From contig JBJEQF010000020.1 in the NCBI GenBank assembly GCA_051881615.1, positions 1 through 49,384 of the forward strand: DNA of 49,384 nt, in the 5' to 3' direction. The DNA is from CAMFTQ01 sp051881615 (GTDB taxonomy: Bacteria > Bacillota > Clostridia > Oscillospirales > Acutalibacteraceae). The position numbers and the translations under genes were made by a program. Position 1 is the stretch's first letter. Every line of letters begins with the position of its first letter. This document shows, piece after piece, positions 14,851 to 23,987 of this stretch. Under the pieces are notes generated by a model, which worked only from the letters and a program-made list of their open reading frames with translations, had not been told where the DNA came from and made no database searches.

Positions 14851-17003
14851 ATGAAAAGAAAAAGGATTACAAAGTCAGTCCTTGCAGCCGCAATAGTCAC
14901 CTCTATGATGGCAACAGCAGGATTGCAAACAGCATTTGCCGCAAATGAAACAGCAGGCTTTTCTGCAGAGGACTTAACGCTCCAGCCGGGCAGCAACACA
15001 ACAGAAATCAACCTCAACTGGTATGCAGACGGCACAATTACAGACGCAAAGGTAAAATTCACAAGCGGTGAAACAACGGTAACAGAGGACGCAGAAGAAT
15101 CAGCGGCAGTCGAGGGCAAGACAGCCTGCAAGGCAACAGTAAAGGGTCTTACACCCGACACAGCATATACCTACAGCGTTTCGCTTGACGGCGGTAATAC
15201 ATGGTCAAAGGAATACACATACAAAACTCCTGCACAGGGTGACTTCACCTTCGGTTTTGTAGGCGACCCACAGCTCAACAACGGCAACGAGGACAAAAAC
15301 AGTGCAGTATTCAGCAGTGACAAGACAACAAAGCAGGGCTGGACAGATACACTTAACGCACTTAAAGAGAGAAACGTATCACTTATCGCATCAGCAGGCG
15401 ATCAGGTAGACGATACAAAGGGCGGCAGCGAGGTTCAGTATTCAGAGCTGTTTTCACCTGAGGTTATGCAGCAGGTACCGTTTGCGGCAGCTGTCGGCAA
15501 CCACGACCGTCACAACGGATTTTTGTATCACTACAATCTGCCGAATGAGCAGGACGTTTCAGCTATAGTAAACGCAGAAACAACAGCGGCTGCACAGGAG
15601 GTAACAACAGCTAAGGGCAACTACTTCTACAGCTACAACAACGCACTCTTTGCAGTGCTTAACGACTCATCATACCCGTCGAGCACAGAGGAAGCAAAGC
15701 CGTACATCGAGGCTTTCAGACAGACGCTAAGCAACGCAGTAAAAGCATATCCTGATTACAAGTGGCTGTTTGTTCAGCACCACAAGTCAACTGAATCTGT
15801 TGCACAGCACGTAGCCGACAGAGATATTCAGTACTATGTGGAAGCAGGCTTTGAAAAGGTAATGGACGAGTTCAAGGTTGACGTAGTACTTGCAGGTCAC
15901 GACCACGTATATGCAAGAACATACGCTATGAACGACGGTCAGAGAGTAAGCGATCTTACAAACAGCTACGAAAACCCGCAGGGTACAATATACCTTACCT
16001 GCAACACAGGCTCAGGTCTTAAATACTACAACATCTTTGACACAGAAAAGCTCTATGTAAAGGATAACGCAGATTATCCGTATCTTGCAAACGGTCTGAA
16101 AGGCTCAGAGGAATATTTAAAGGGCGTATATCCGCTTTCAACAGCAGTAGCACAGCAGGATAAAATCCCGGGCTACACAGTTATCAGCGTAACAGACGAC
16201 AAGCTGACATTCAGCTCCTACAGCACATACGATAACCCTGCAACAACAGAAATCAACGAGGCTACAGACAGCGTTGATACATTTACAATCTCAAAAACAA
16301 AAGCCGTAACACCAACAGAGCCTGAAACAACGGAACCCGAAACAACAGAGCCTGTAGAAACAACAGAACCTGAAACCACAGAGCCTGTAGAAACCACAGA
16401 GCCTGAAACCACAGAGCCTGAAACCACAGAGCCTGAAACCACAGAGCCTGAAACCACAGNNNNNNNNNNNNNNNNNNNNNNNNNNNNNNNNNNNNNNNNN
16501 NNNNNNNNNNNNNNNNNNNNNNNNNNNNNNNNNNNNNNNNNNNNNNNNNNNNNNNNNNNACAGAGCCTGAAACCACAGAGCCTGAAACCACAGAGCCTGA
16601 AACCACAGAGCCTGTAGAAACAACAGAACCTGAAACCACAGAGCCTGTAGAAACCACAGAGCCTGAAACAACAGAACCTGTGACCACAGAGCCTGAAACA
16701 ACAGAACCTGAAACCACAGAACCTGAAACCACAGAGCCTGTAAGCGAGCTTTCTGATTACATCTATGGTGATGTGAACGGTGACGGCAAGGTTAATGTTA
16801 AGGACGCTACAGAAATACAGCGAGCTGCCGCTTCAATAGTAGCACTTTCAGATGTTCAGAGCGTTGCAGGTGACGTAAACAGCGACGGCAAGTGCGATGT
16901 GCTTGACGCAACGCTCATTCAGAAGTTTGTTGCAGATTACAAGGTTGAAAAAATCGGCGAAAAAATCCCCGTAAGCCTTTTACCTGCTCTGAATGAACAG
17001 TAA
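14851..17003 (+). CDS. secreted purple-acid-phosphatase-like metallophosphoesterase with dockerin
   Basis: A modular exported enzyme. Residues 1-31 are a signal peptide ending TAFAA. Residues about 40-125 form a fibronectin III-like purple acid phosphatase N-domain. The metallophosphoesterase domain (about 130-450) shows GFVGDPQ, SAGDQVDD, AVGNHDRH, FVQHH and AGHDHVYART, the complete metal-ligand set. A (TEPET)n linker then leads to a C-terminal type I dockerin with two Ca-binding repeats (DVNGDGKVNVKDATEIQ and DVNSDGKCDVLDATLIQ). The N run 16460-16559 falls in the linker; the flanks overlap by up to 49 bp and both sides read in the same frame if merged (about 667 residues). Likely role: phosphate release from organic phosphoesters at the cell surface. 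Confidence 0.88.
16460..16559. other. assembly gap (100 N) in the TEP-repeat linker
   Basis: The gap lies in a run of 15-bp repeats (ACAGAGCCTGAAACC). The flanks are repeats of the same phase, so the true copy number is unknown. Confidence 0.9.
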
Positions 17004-17052
17004 AAAATATTACACCATTTCCCCTATGGAACATTTCTAAATATATAAGTCA

Positions 17053-17090
17053 GACGGCGGAGTGTTAAAAGCTCCGCCGTCGATTTTTTT
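17053..17090. terminator. strong terminator after the phosphoesterase gene
   Basis: GACGGCGGAG (17053-17062) and CTCCGCCGTC (17072-17081) form a 10-bp stem followed by seven T on the plus strand. The convergent HAD gene ends 19 bases further. Confidence 0.93.
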
Positions 17091-17108
17091 GCTTTATTAT
17101 GCTGTTTT

Positions 17109-17762
17109 TTACGTCAACTCTTTTACTAAATCAATCACCTTTTCCAAATCCTCTGCTGTGCCATAAAGCATAGATTTTGTCTTTTCATCGGGCATATCAA
17201 GGTCGGGTACCATTACCGTAACGCACCCTGCACTGCTTGCTGACTGCACTCCGTTTGGCGAGTCCTCAAGTGCCAGACAATCACTTGTTTCAAGCGACAG
17301 CGACTGTGCGGCTAAAAGATAGATGTCGGGCGCAGGCTTGCCGTTTTGCACCATATGTGCGCTTATGATTTCATCAAAATATTGCAAAAGCCTTACCCTT
17401 TCAAGGTACTGCTTTGCTCTTTCTACAGGTGTTGCGGTGGCAACCGCTGTTTTTATGTTGTTTTCCTTAAGATAGCAAAGCAGAGTATCTGCGCCCTTCT
17501 TTTTCTCTATTCCGTTAGCCTCTATGTATTTATCCATAAGCTCAATACGCTTTGCTCTGATTGCGTAATAATCTGCGTTTTCGCCGAAGTATTCCTTTAT
17601 TCTCTTTATCGCAAAGCTCCTACCCAGACTTCTCATTCCCAATGCGTGAGAAAGCTCCATTGGGTAGCCGAGGCTTTGTGCTGCTTCTATCCAGAATCTG
17701 ACATACAGCCTTTCGCTGTCGAGCAGAAGTCCGTCCATATCAAAAATAACGCCCTTTATCAT
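17109..17762 (-). CDS. HAD-superfamily phosphatase / beta-phosphoglucomutase-like
   Basis: A 217-residue HAD subfamily I protein. Motif I is VIFDMDGLLLDSE at residues 4-16, motif II VATATPVERAKQYL around 105, motif III GKPAPDIYLLAA around 145 and motif IV CLALEDSPNGVQSA around 170; a small helical cap lies between motifs I and II. It resembles the YcjU/PgmB and GPH-type group acting on sugar phosphates. ATG 17762 is selected because AGGTGA is 5 bases upstream; the frame extends 20 codons further without such support. Divergent from the ATP-grasp gene. Confidence 0.85.
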   Translation of the reverse strand: MIKGVIFDMDGLLLDSERLYVRFWIEAAQSLGYPMELSHALGMRSLGRSFAIKRIKEYFGENADYYAIRAKRIELMDKYIEANGIEKKKGADTLLCYLKENNIKTAVATATPVERAKQYLERVRLLQYFDEIISAHMVQNGKPAPDIYLLAAQSLSLETSDCLALEDSPNGVQSASSAGCVTVMVPDLDMPDEKTKSMLYGTAEDLEKVIDLVKELT

Positions 17763-17793
17763 ATTGTTCACCTGCTTAAAAATAATCATCTTA

Positions 17794-17822
17794 ATATTAC
17801 CAAAGCTGTGGCAATTTTGCAA
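17794..17822 (-). promoter_or_regulatory. putative promoter of the HAD phosphatase gene
   Basis: On the minus strand TTGCAA (17822-17817), 17 bases, TAATAT (17799-17794). On the plus strand an extended -10 (TGATATAAT, 17829-17837) probably serves the divergent ATP-grasp gene, so both promoters are packed in about 45 bp. Confidence 0.5.
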
Positions 17823-17866
17823 ATGTTGTGATATAATTTTATAAATTAAATTAAAGGACTGATAAA

Positions 17867-18895
17867 ATGGGAAAGCTAAAGGTTCTTTTTGCCAGAGTTT
17901 GCTCTGGCAGCTTTAAAAGAATGTTTATGTATATTGACGAGATTAAAAAGGAAAGCGGAAACAATAAGCTCTATACCTTTGCCGATATGATGTGGTGTAT
18001 TGCAAGGTACGGCATAGGCTATCTTGAATACAGAGTATTCGGCTTTTGCTATTTAAGGGGCAGTAAAATCCGCAAGACATATATAAAGATGGCTGACAAC
18101 CTGCTGATGGTGAAAAAGCTTAATAACAGCGAGTACACCCACTTTTTGAGCGATAAGCTCGATTTTAACAACAGATTTCAGAAATATCTCGGCAGAGCCT
18201 TTATCGACTTGCATAATGCGTCGGCTGATGATCTGAAAGACTTTTTACAGGATAAGAGCGTTATTTTCTGCAAGGCAGTTTCAAGCTTCGGCGGTCAGGG
18301 CATTGAAAAGGTTAATGTATCAGAAATCGCTGATGTAACAAAGTTTTATAACGAGTGCGTCAGAAAGGGTCAGTATAATATAGAGGAGGCTGTAGTTCAG
18401 CACAGCGAGCTTAGCCGTCTTAATCCGTCCTCAATAAACACGCTCAGAATTGTGACTATCTGCAAGGACGGCTGTGTGCATCATATGTATACGCTTATAA
18501 GAATAGGCAAGGGCAACAGCTGTGTTGACAATATTTCCTCGGGTGGAATGTATGCGCCTGTTGATAAAAACGGAGTTATAACAAAGCCTGCCTTTTGCGA
18601 CAAGACAGGCAAGCTATACGAGATACACCCTGACACAAGGGCAAGCATTGTAGGCTTTAAGGTGCCTATGTTTGACAAGGCAGTTCAAATCTGCAAGGAA
18701 GCGGCACTCAGCATTCCCGAAATGGGATATGTGGGCTGGGACGTTGCGATGACAGAAAACGGCCCTGTGTTTATCGAGGGCAACGAGATGCCCGGCTACG
18801 ATATGTGTCAGAATTACTACCACATCGGCGACAATAAGTCGGGTTTAAAGCCGAAATTTGAGGAAATCCTCGGAAAAGACTTTTTCAGGAAATAA
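17867..18895 (+). CDS. sugar-transfer-associated ATP-grasp protein
   Basis: A 342-residue soluble protein resembling the ATPgrasp_ST family found near polysaccharide genes. The N-terminal 100 residues are helical and basic; the ATP-grasp core shows VIFCKAVSSFGGQGIEKV (nucleotide-binding strand and loop), then SRLNPSSINTLRIVTI, then the GYVGWDVAMTENGPVFIEGNEMPG segment with the metal-binding acidic and Asn residues. Members likely ligate a carboxylate to an amine on a glycan or peptide, but the substrate is unknown. AAAGGA precedes the ATG. Its last 11 bases overlap the convergent lipase gene. Confidence 0.8.
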   Translation: MGKLKVLFARVCSGSFKRMFMYIDEIKKESGNNKLYTFADMMWCIARYGIGYLEYRVFGFCYLRGSKIRKTYIKMADNLLMVKKLNNSEYTHFLSDKLDFNNRFQKYLGRAFIDLHNASADDLKDFLQDKSVIFCKAVSSFGGQGIEKVNVSEIADVTKFYNECVRKGQYNIEEAVVQHSELSRLNPSSINTLRIVTICKDGCVHHMYTLIRIGKGNSCVDNISSGGMYAPVDKNGVITKPAFCDKTGKLYEIHPDTRASIVGFKVPMFDKAVQICKEAALSIPEMGYVGWDVAMTENGPVFIEGNEMPGYDMCQNYYHIGDNKSGLKPKFEEILGKDFFRK

Positions 18896-20054
18896 GAATT
18901 CTGCCCTTTCCGTATGATGAAAGTATCGAAAAATACGTTTCGCAGGCGTGGGCGGCCATAAGCGGTGAGTGAGCTATCCCCTTTTCAGAGCCTTGCATAA
19001 GAAACTGCGAAAGCGGTGCAAGCTCTGTGCAGAGAGTTGACATAAAAAACAGGATATGCTCAAAATCTGTGTCGCCTGCCTCAAGCACCTGACATACTAC
19101 AGAAAAATAGTCGTACAGTGAGTAATCAGCGTCGTTTATTCTGAAACGTTTTGTGTAGTAGTCATTGTCTGTATTTGCTATTGAGTACACGCTTTGCAAA
19201 AATTCCTTTGACGGCATTTCAAAGGTATCAAATATTTTTAATTTTCCGCCTTTTGTAAGCTTATGAAAGGCGGCTTTTGTTTTTTCTGTAAGATCCGGGT
19301 TGTCTTTGATTGCACCGTCCGACAGAAGGTCTATTGTCGTACCGAATTTGCCGAAGCCCCACCTTTCAAGCGGAACAAAGGGGATAAAGTCAAGGCTGTT
19401 TACAAGGTTAAAAATTCCGCCGTAAAACGAGCTTGACAGCTTTGCTGTACGCACAGTGTTCGGGCAGGCAAACGTGTAGCAGTAAATTTTGTCGCTGCCA
19501 AAGCTCACCGCAAGTCTTGCGCCGATTATGTTTGCACACGCACCTCCCCTGCTGTGACCGCAGATAAGGATTTTGCACCGCCTTTTATCCGCCTTGACAG
19601 ATTTAAGGTAGCGCAAAAGCTGTTGTTCAATACACGCTGATGAATGCTCAAAGCCGTTGTGATATTCTCCGTTTCCAAGCTCAAAGTTGCTTTGCCACTG
19701 ACCGGCGGCTGTTCCTCTGATAACGCAAATGACTATTTCTGTCTGCTTTGTTTTCTGATAGCCAAAGGCGGCGGCGCAAACATCCGTATATGCTTTGTAG
19801 CCTGATGTTGTTGTGCCCGAAAAGCCGAACCGTTTTAGTGCTGTAGTAACTGCGTTTTCGTCATATGAAGCACAGCACAGCGCACAGCAGGCTGTGGCAA
19901 GGTCAAGGTTAAATTGCTGAGGCTTGTCATTAACGAGAGTAAGTCCCCATTTTACGGTACAGCTTAAAACATCAGAGCCGTCCTCATAAAACTGATCGCT
20001 TACAAAATTTATCATAGTATCGGTAGGTGTACTGCCGTTTATAATTCTTATCAA
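18885..20054 (-). CDS. lipase (class 3)-like alpha/beta hydrolase
   Basis: A 389-residue cytoplasmic-looking alpha/beta hydrolase resembling the lipase-3 / Mbeg1-like group. The nucleophile elbow is CGHSRGGACANI near residue 165, preceded by VICVIRGTAAGQWQSNFELG and followed by YCYTFACPNT and a LDFIPFVPLERWGFGKFG region that supplies an acidic residue. No signal peptide is present. I choose TTG 20054 because AGGG lies 8 bases upstream, the same layout as the HAD gene start at 5664. Substrate unknown. Confidence 0.75.
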   Translation of the reverse strand: MIRIINGSTPTDTMINFVSDQFYEDGSDVLSCTVKWGLTLVNDKPQQFNLDLATACCALCCASYDENAVTTALKRFGFSGTTTSGYKAYTDVCAAAFGYQKTKQTEIVICVIRGTAAGQWQSNFELGNGEYHNGFEHSSACIEQQLLRYLKSVKADKRRCKILICGHSRGGACANIIGARLAVSFGSDKIYCYTFACPNTVRTAKLSSSFYGGIFNLVNSLDFIPFVPLERWGFGKFGTTIDLLSDGAIKDNPDLTEKTKAAFHKLTKGGKLKIFDTFEMPSKEFLQSVYSIANTDNDYYTKRFRINDADYSLYDYFSVVCQVLEAGDTDFEHILFFMSTLCTELAPLSQFLMQGSEKGIAHSPLMAAHACETYFSILSSYGKGRILIS

Positions 20055-20149
20055 AAAAATCACCCTGCCTTAGTATGAACTAAAAAGCAGGGGTAATTCA
20101 ATAAACATTATTCAATTTTGATTCAGCCTGTCAAAAAGCAAAAGCGTTA

Positions 20150-21529
20150 TCACAGGCCGAGCATAACGGTTGCAAACCAGAAGTAGACGGCAAGCGAAAT
20201 TGCGTCAACTATAGTTGTGATAAACGGACTTGCCATTACAGCAGGGTCAAAGCCGAGTTTTTTTGCCACCATAGGCAGAGAACAGCCGATTATCTTTGCA
20301 AAAAATACGGTTACTACCATAGTCAGACATACAACAAAGGCTACGGGGATAGTTATTGACGTGTTGCCAAGCAGCATTTTGTCAACAAGCATAATCTTTG
20401 CAAAGTTAGCCGTCGCAAGCGTTACACCGCAAAGTACCGATACACGAATTTCCTTCCAGATTACTCTGAAAATATCCTTGAACTCAATCTCGTCAAGCGA
20501 AAGCGCACGTATTACCGTAACCGACGCCTGACTGCCCGAGTTACCGCCTGTATCCATCAGCATCGGGAAGAATGACGAAAGCACTACCATAGACGCCAGC
20601 GCATCCTCAAACGAGGTGATTATCATACCCGTAAAGGTTGCGCTTATCATCAAAAGGAAAAGCCACGGAATACGGCTTTTGAAAAGCTCAAAAACACCGA
20701 GCTTCATATACGGCTTGTCGTTAGGAGTAATAGCCGCCATCTTCTGAATATCCTCGGTTGTTTCCTCCTCCATAACGTCCATAGCGTCGTCAATGGTGAC
20801 AATACCGACAAGTCTGTTTTCCTTATCTACTACAGGCAAAGCAAGGAAGTTGTAGTTGTTAAAGGTATGTGCAACAAGTTCCTGGTCGTCAAGGGTATTG
20901 ACAGAAAGCACGTTTGTTTCCATCAATTCAGAAACAGTTTCCTCGTCATCCTTTGCAAGCAAAAGAGTTTTTATTGAAATCATACCGATAAGCTGTCTGT
21001 TGCTGTCGGTAACATAGCAGGTGTAGATTGTTTCCTTATCAATACCTGTACGGCGGATTCTTTTGATAGCTTCTTCAACCGTCATTTCGGGACGCAGCGT
21101 TACGTACTCTGTCGTCATAATAGAGCCTGCGCTGTCCTCGGGGTAATTTAAAAGCTCGTTGATGGTTTTTCTTGTAACAGGGTCAGCCTGTTTCAGTATT
21201 CGCCTTACCACGTTTGCCGGCATTTCCTCAATAATGTCAACGGCGTCGTCAAGGTAAAGCTCATCAACAATTTCTTTAAGCTCGCTGTCCGAAAAGCCGT
21301 GGATAAGCATTTCCTGCGTGTCCTCGTCCATTTCTACAAATGTTTCGGCGGCAAGCTCCTTGGGTAACATTCTAAACAGCAGAGCCGTTTTTTCGTCCAT
21401 AAGCTCCTCAAAAATCACGGCTATGTCGTAAGGGTTGAGCGTTGTCAGAATGTCACGCAGAGTTTTGTACTTTTTTTCGGCAAGCAGCACCTTGATAGTT
21501 TCAAGGAGCGTTGCAGAATTTTTTTCCAT
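20150..21529 (-). CDS. mgtE: magnesium transporter MgtE
   Basis: MgtE is a dimeric Mg2+ channel gated by cytoplasmic Mg2+. The 459-residue product has the N-terminal superhelical domain (about 1-130, with FVEMDEDTQEMLIHGFSD), two CBS domains (130-255; SIMTTEYVTLRPEMTVEEA and VGIVTIDDAMDVMEEE), the plug helix and five membrane helices with the conserved PMLMDTGGNSGSQASVTVIR motif. Length and order are typical. An AGGAGG site precedes the ATG. The roughly 210-base structured leader upstream suggests riboswitch control. Confidence 0.96.
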   Translation of the reverse strand: MEKNSATLLETIKVLLAEKKYKTLRDILTTLNPYDIAVIFEELMDEKTALLFRMLPKELAAETFVEMDEDTQEMLIHGFSDSELKEIVDELYLDDAVDIIEEMPANVVRRILKQADPVTRKTINELLNYPEDSAGSIMTTEYVTLRPEMTVEEAIKRIRRTGIDKETIYTCYVTDSNRQLIGMISIKTLLLAKDDEETVSELMETNVLSVNTLDDQELVAHTFNNYNFLALPVVDKENRLVGIVTIDDAMDVMEEETTEDIQKMAAITPNDKPYMKLGVFELFKSRIPWLFLLMISATFTGMIITSFEDALASMVVLSSFFPMLMDTGGNSGSQASVTVIRALSLDEIEFKDIFRVIWKEIRVSVLCGVTLATANFAKIMLVDKMLLGNTSITIPVAFVVCLTMVVTVFFAKIIGCSLPMVAKKLGFDPAVMASPFITTIVDAISLAVYFWFATVMLGL

Positions 21530-21594
21530 ATCATCTTTCCTCCTTTTTTCTTTTTTAGAAAAGGGGTAAGCACATATGGGGAAATCTTTATTTT

Positions 21595-21738
21595 ACGGCA
21601 CAAAAAAACAGACGCAGAAATGCGTTTCTCTGCTTAGCTATGCCGTATCGCCCCCCATTTGTGGCGGGCCCGCTTCCTGTGTCCATTATTTTCGCCTCGC
21701 TTTTTTGTGAAAATAAATGCAAAAGCCAAAGGCTCTGC
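21595..21738 (-). promoter_or_regulatory. structured leader of mgtE, probable metal-sensing riboswitch
   Basis: The leader has nested helices on the minus strand: TTATTTTC/GAAAATAA (21686-21693 with 21709-21716), the palindrome GCGGGCCCGC (21664-21673), ACGGCA/TGCCGT (21641-21646 with 21595-21600) and, inside the last, a hairpin (21614-21633) followed by seven U. That looks like an aptamer followed by an intrinsic terminator. mgtE genes in Firmicutes are commonly governed by the M-box (ykoK) Mg2+ riboswitch; GAGGC, GGACACAGG and the distal GCTAAGCAGAG resemble parts of it, but I cannot align the full consensus. Confidence 0.45.
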
Positions 21739-21744
21739 AATATT

Positions 21745-21773
21745 AGTTTATCTCAAAACACGGGTGATGTCAA
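21745..21773 (-). promoter_or_regulatory. promoter of mgtE
   Basis: On the minus strand TTGACA (21773-21768), 17 bases, TAAACT (21750-21745). Predicted transcription starts near 21738, leaving a leader of about 210 bases. The stretch from 21774 to 21995 shows only a short palindrome (AAATAGAA/TTCTATTT near 21951-21967). Confidence 0.65.
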
Positions 21774-21995
21774 CAATTATGCGTTATAATCAAAAGATTT
21801 TTTGCTGTGTATATTTTTGCCGTGGTGTGCATATAATGTATTAAAGTAAGCTTCATAAATGAATGAGCTATTATATTATCAGCGGATTCCCGATAAATTA
21901 TCAGTCGAAAAACGCACACGAAAACTTTTCGTTAATTTACAAAGATTACCAAATAGAATTTCTATTTGATTACCAAATAAAATTGCTAAAAAAGC

Positions 21996-22024
21996 TTGAC
22001 AAAGCATTGTATAGGTGGTATAAT
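21996..22024 (+). promoter_or_regulatory. consensus promoter of tRNA-fMet
   Basis: A perfect TTGACA (21996-22001), 17-base spacer and perfect TATAAT (22019-22024), 32 bases upstream of the tRNA. Consensus boxes are typical of stable RNA genes. Confidence 0.92.
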
Positions 22025-22056
22025 GACTAAGCTTTGAAGAGAGCGAAAGTAAATAT

Positions 22057-22133
<77 letters not shown>

Positions 22134-22136
22134 AGG

Positions 22137-22168
22137 AAAAAGGGACACTGTTTTGGTGTCCCTTTTTT
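22137..22168 (+). terminator. terminator of tRNA-fMet
   Basis: AAAAAGGGACAC (22137-22148) and GTGTCCC plus six T (22156-22168) form a classic hairpin starting 3 bases after the tRNA. Confidence 0.93.
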
Positions 22169-22374
22169 GTTTTGCATTATAAGGCAGGACTTGAAGGCGA
22201 GCGTTAAGAAAACGCCATTGTATAGCGTTTTTAGCGAGAGCGTTGATGACTTTCTTACTATGAACAAGCCGCATCAAGCTAGGTAGGCATTTTATTTTGT
22301 ATCAGCCACTGCCTGTGCACCATAAAAAACAAGGCTCGCACTTTTGCAACACCGAATAAGTAAGCTATAATGTA

Positions 22375-22414
22375 GAAAACGGCGTAACTCAGTAAAATGG
22401 GTTACGCCGTTTTC
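22375..22414. terminator. 14-bp inverted repeat, likely terminator
   Basis: GAAAACGGCGTAAC (22375-22388) and GTTACGCCGTTTTC (22401-22414) are perfect inverted repeats. A smaller hairpin (AAAACGC/GCGTTTT, 22209-22231) lies upstream. Otherwise the 22169-22521 intergenic stretch shows no gene that I can support. Confidence 0.6.
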
Positions 22415-22521
22415 TTGTTTTCGGAAATTGTCAATACAGCTTCCTCGTTTCTACTCCTACGATATTTGCACTGTCTTTTCCAAAAAAATGCTGCGGTTAT
22501 ATGATTTGAATAGGCTATAAT

Positions 22522-23238
22522 CTATTTCCACGGTCTGATTTTGCCGAGCCAGCCCTGTTCTGCCCAGTATTTTCCGTCAAGATATTCGTGGTCATTTTTA
22601 TGTAGTGAACTCTGCATCATACGACAAAAGTTAAATTTTATTTTAGTAATCAAATTTGTATGTGCCGGTTTTGTATAATCGATCTGTGCAAACTTATGAG
22701 ATAGCTTTTTCAATTTTCTTGTCAGTTCTGCCTGCTTCTTTTCAGAAAGTTTTTCCCAAACAATATCGCCCATCAATGCTCCGGTGAATATTTCGATTTT
22801 TGAAATTCCCCACCAAGATAAACTGTGCTTGATATCCTTTGCCGCAGATTTTGCTCCCGAACCCAAGCATTGCGTAATAATCACCGCCCGCTTTCCAAAC
22901 ATCTCAGGGGCAGGACGGTGGGGCATCCAGCGGTATGCGAAATGGTCGAGCAATGTTTTCATTGCACCTGTGCAGTGAAATACATAGGACGGAGAGGTCA
23001 TAACAATCAAATCCGCTTCTAAAAGCGATTTATCAATTTTCATAATGTATTCTGCGTCTTTGCAGGTATTTTCGCCTTTTAGTATACAGTTTGTGCAGCC
23101 TTTGCAGAAATTCGGACAATCCTTTGGAAGATAATATTCCGTAATATTTGCTTTATCTTTAAACTCTGCTAAAAACATCTCTTTCAAACGGAATGTTACA
23201 CCGTGCTTTTCTGTTCCGTTTATTACACTAATATTCAT
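22522..23238 (-). CDS. NAD(P)H-dependent FMN reductase / iron-sulfur flavoprotein-like
   Basis: A 238-residue flavodoxin-fold protein. The N-terminus MNISVINGTEKHGVTFRL is the FMN phosphate-binding loop of the multimeric reductase family; CPNFCKGCTNCILKGENTC supplies a cysteine cluster like the one in iron-sulfur flavoproteins; and VMTSPSYVFHCTGAMKTLLDHFAYRW is the conserved second flavin-contact region. A two-electron reduction role is inferred, substrate unknown. It begins 3 bases after the TetR stop codon with GGAGGC upstream, so the two form an operon controlled by that regulator. Confidence 0.8.
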   Translation of the reverse strand: MNISVINGTEKHGVTFRLKEMFLAEFKDKANITEYYLPKDCPNFCKGCTNCILKGENTCKDAEYIMKIDKSLLEADLIVMTSPSYVFHCTGAMKTLLDHFAYRWMPHRPAPEMFGKRAVIITQCLGSGAKSAAKDIKHSLSWWGISKIEIFTGALMGDIVWEKLSEKKQAELTRKLKKLSHKFAQIDYTKPAHTNLITKIKFNFCRMMQSSLHKNDHEYLDGKYWAEQGWLGKIRPWK

Positions 23239-23241
23239 TCT

Positions 23242-23814
23242 CTACGCCTCCAAAATATCGTGGAGAATTTGCGTATTCCACACTTTGCGGTTTTCTTTTT
23301 TTCTCAAATCAATACCCATCAGCTTTGATACTGTGTCATTTCGCAGAAACGTCTGCTGCATTACAGTAATCAGACAAAAAGTTTTTCTTCGGACACTCTG
23401 TTCATCAAGGTCAGGACGGCAGGCTGCAACCAGCGGCAGATATGCCGCATAAGCTCTGTTTGTATTGTCATCATCCTTCGGCATCTGCATATCGGTAAGA
23501 ACAGAAATTCTTGATACAGCATAATGTTCAAACAGAAAATCAAGCGTTATATTGCCGAGATACTCCAATTTTTCAAAAGGTGTCAGTCCCTCTGTTTTCT
23601 CCCGTATATGCTGAAAATTTTCTACAACCTCGTTTATCATACGCTCAACACATATTTCAATGAGGTTATCCTTATTTCTAAAATGATAATTGACAAGCCC
23701 TAACCCAACATCTGCTCTTTTACATATTTCACGAACTGTGATTTCTTCCAAATGCTCACCGTTTTCCTCGATAAGTTTAATTGTTGACTGTATTATTTTT
23801 TCTTTGTTATCCAT
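23242..23814 (-). CDS. TetR-family transcriptional regulator
   Basis: A 190-residue protein with an N-terminal TetR helix-turn-helix (KEKIIQSTIKLIEENG, then ITVREICKRADVGLGLVNYHFRNKDNLIEI, residues about 4-55) and a variable helical ligand-binding domain. ATG 23814 has AGGAG 8 bases upstream; a longer frame starting at 23835 is less likely. The promoter carries two identical palindromes, so self-repression is expected, together with the co-transcribed flavoprotein. The ligand is unknown; an electrophile or drug that the flavoprotein reduces is a guess from context. Confidence 0.9.
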   Translation of the reverse strand: MDNKEKIIQSTIKLIEENGEHLEEITVREICKRADVGLGLVNYHFRNKDNLIEICVERMINEVVENFQHIREKTEGLTPFEKLEYLGNITLDFLFEHYAVSRISVLTDMQMPKDDDNTNRAYAAYLPLVAACRPDLDEQSVRRKTFCLITVMQQTFLRNDTVSKLMGIDLRKKENRKVWNTQILHDILEA

Positions 23815-23828
23815 ATTAAAGCTCCTAT

Positions 23829-23875
23829 TGAACATTGTTCATCTTTATTATACTGAACATTGTTCAATAAGTCAA
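23829..23875 (-). promoter_or_regulatory. TetR-controlled promoter with two operator palindromes
   Basis: On the minus strand TTGACT (23875-23870), 17 bases, TATAAT (23852-23847). The sequence TGAACATTGTTCA occurs at 23854-23866, exactly inside the spacer, and again at 23829-23841, just after the -10 box. Binding at either site would block RNA polymerase. Confidence 0.88.
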
Positions 23876-23921
23876 GGGAATACGGGAATATTTAAACGAC
23901 TGTGAAATTCTATATTTCAAC

Positions 23922-23952
23922 CAAAAACGGCACAGCCTTTCGACTGTGCCGT
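23922..23952 (-). terminator. terminator of the str operon / tuf
   Basis: On the minus strand ACGGCACAG (23952-23944) pairs with CTGTGCCGT (23935-23927), followed by TTTTTGG, 36 bases after the tuf stop codon. Confidence 0.9.
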
Positions 23953-23987
23953 AATTTTATTAGTTACTTTCAACAGATAATTATAAA

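Noticed and set aside
16218..16732. Minus-strand frames of Val/Ser/Gly and Leu/Trp/Phe repeats
   Set aside because: Mirror readings of the TEPET linker repeats of the phosphoesterase gene; no ribosome binding site and they cross the N run.
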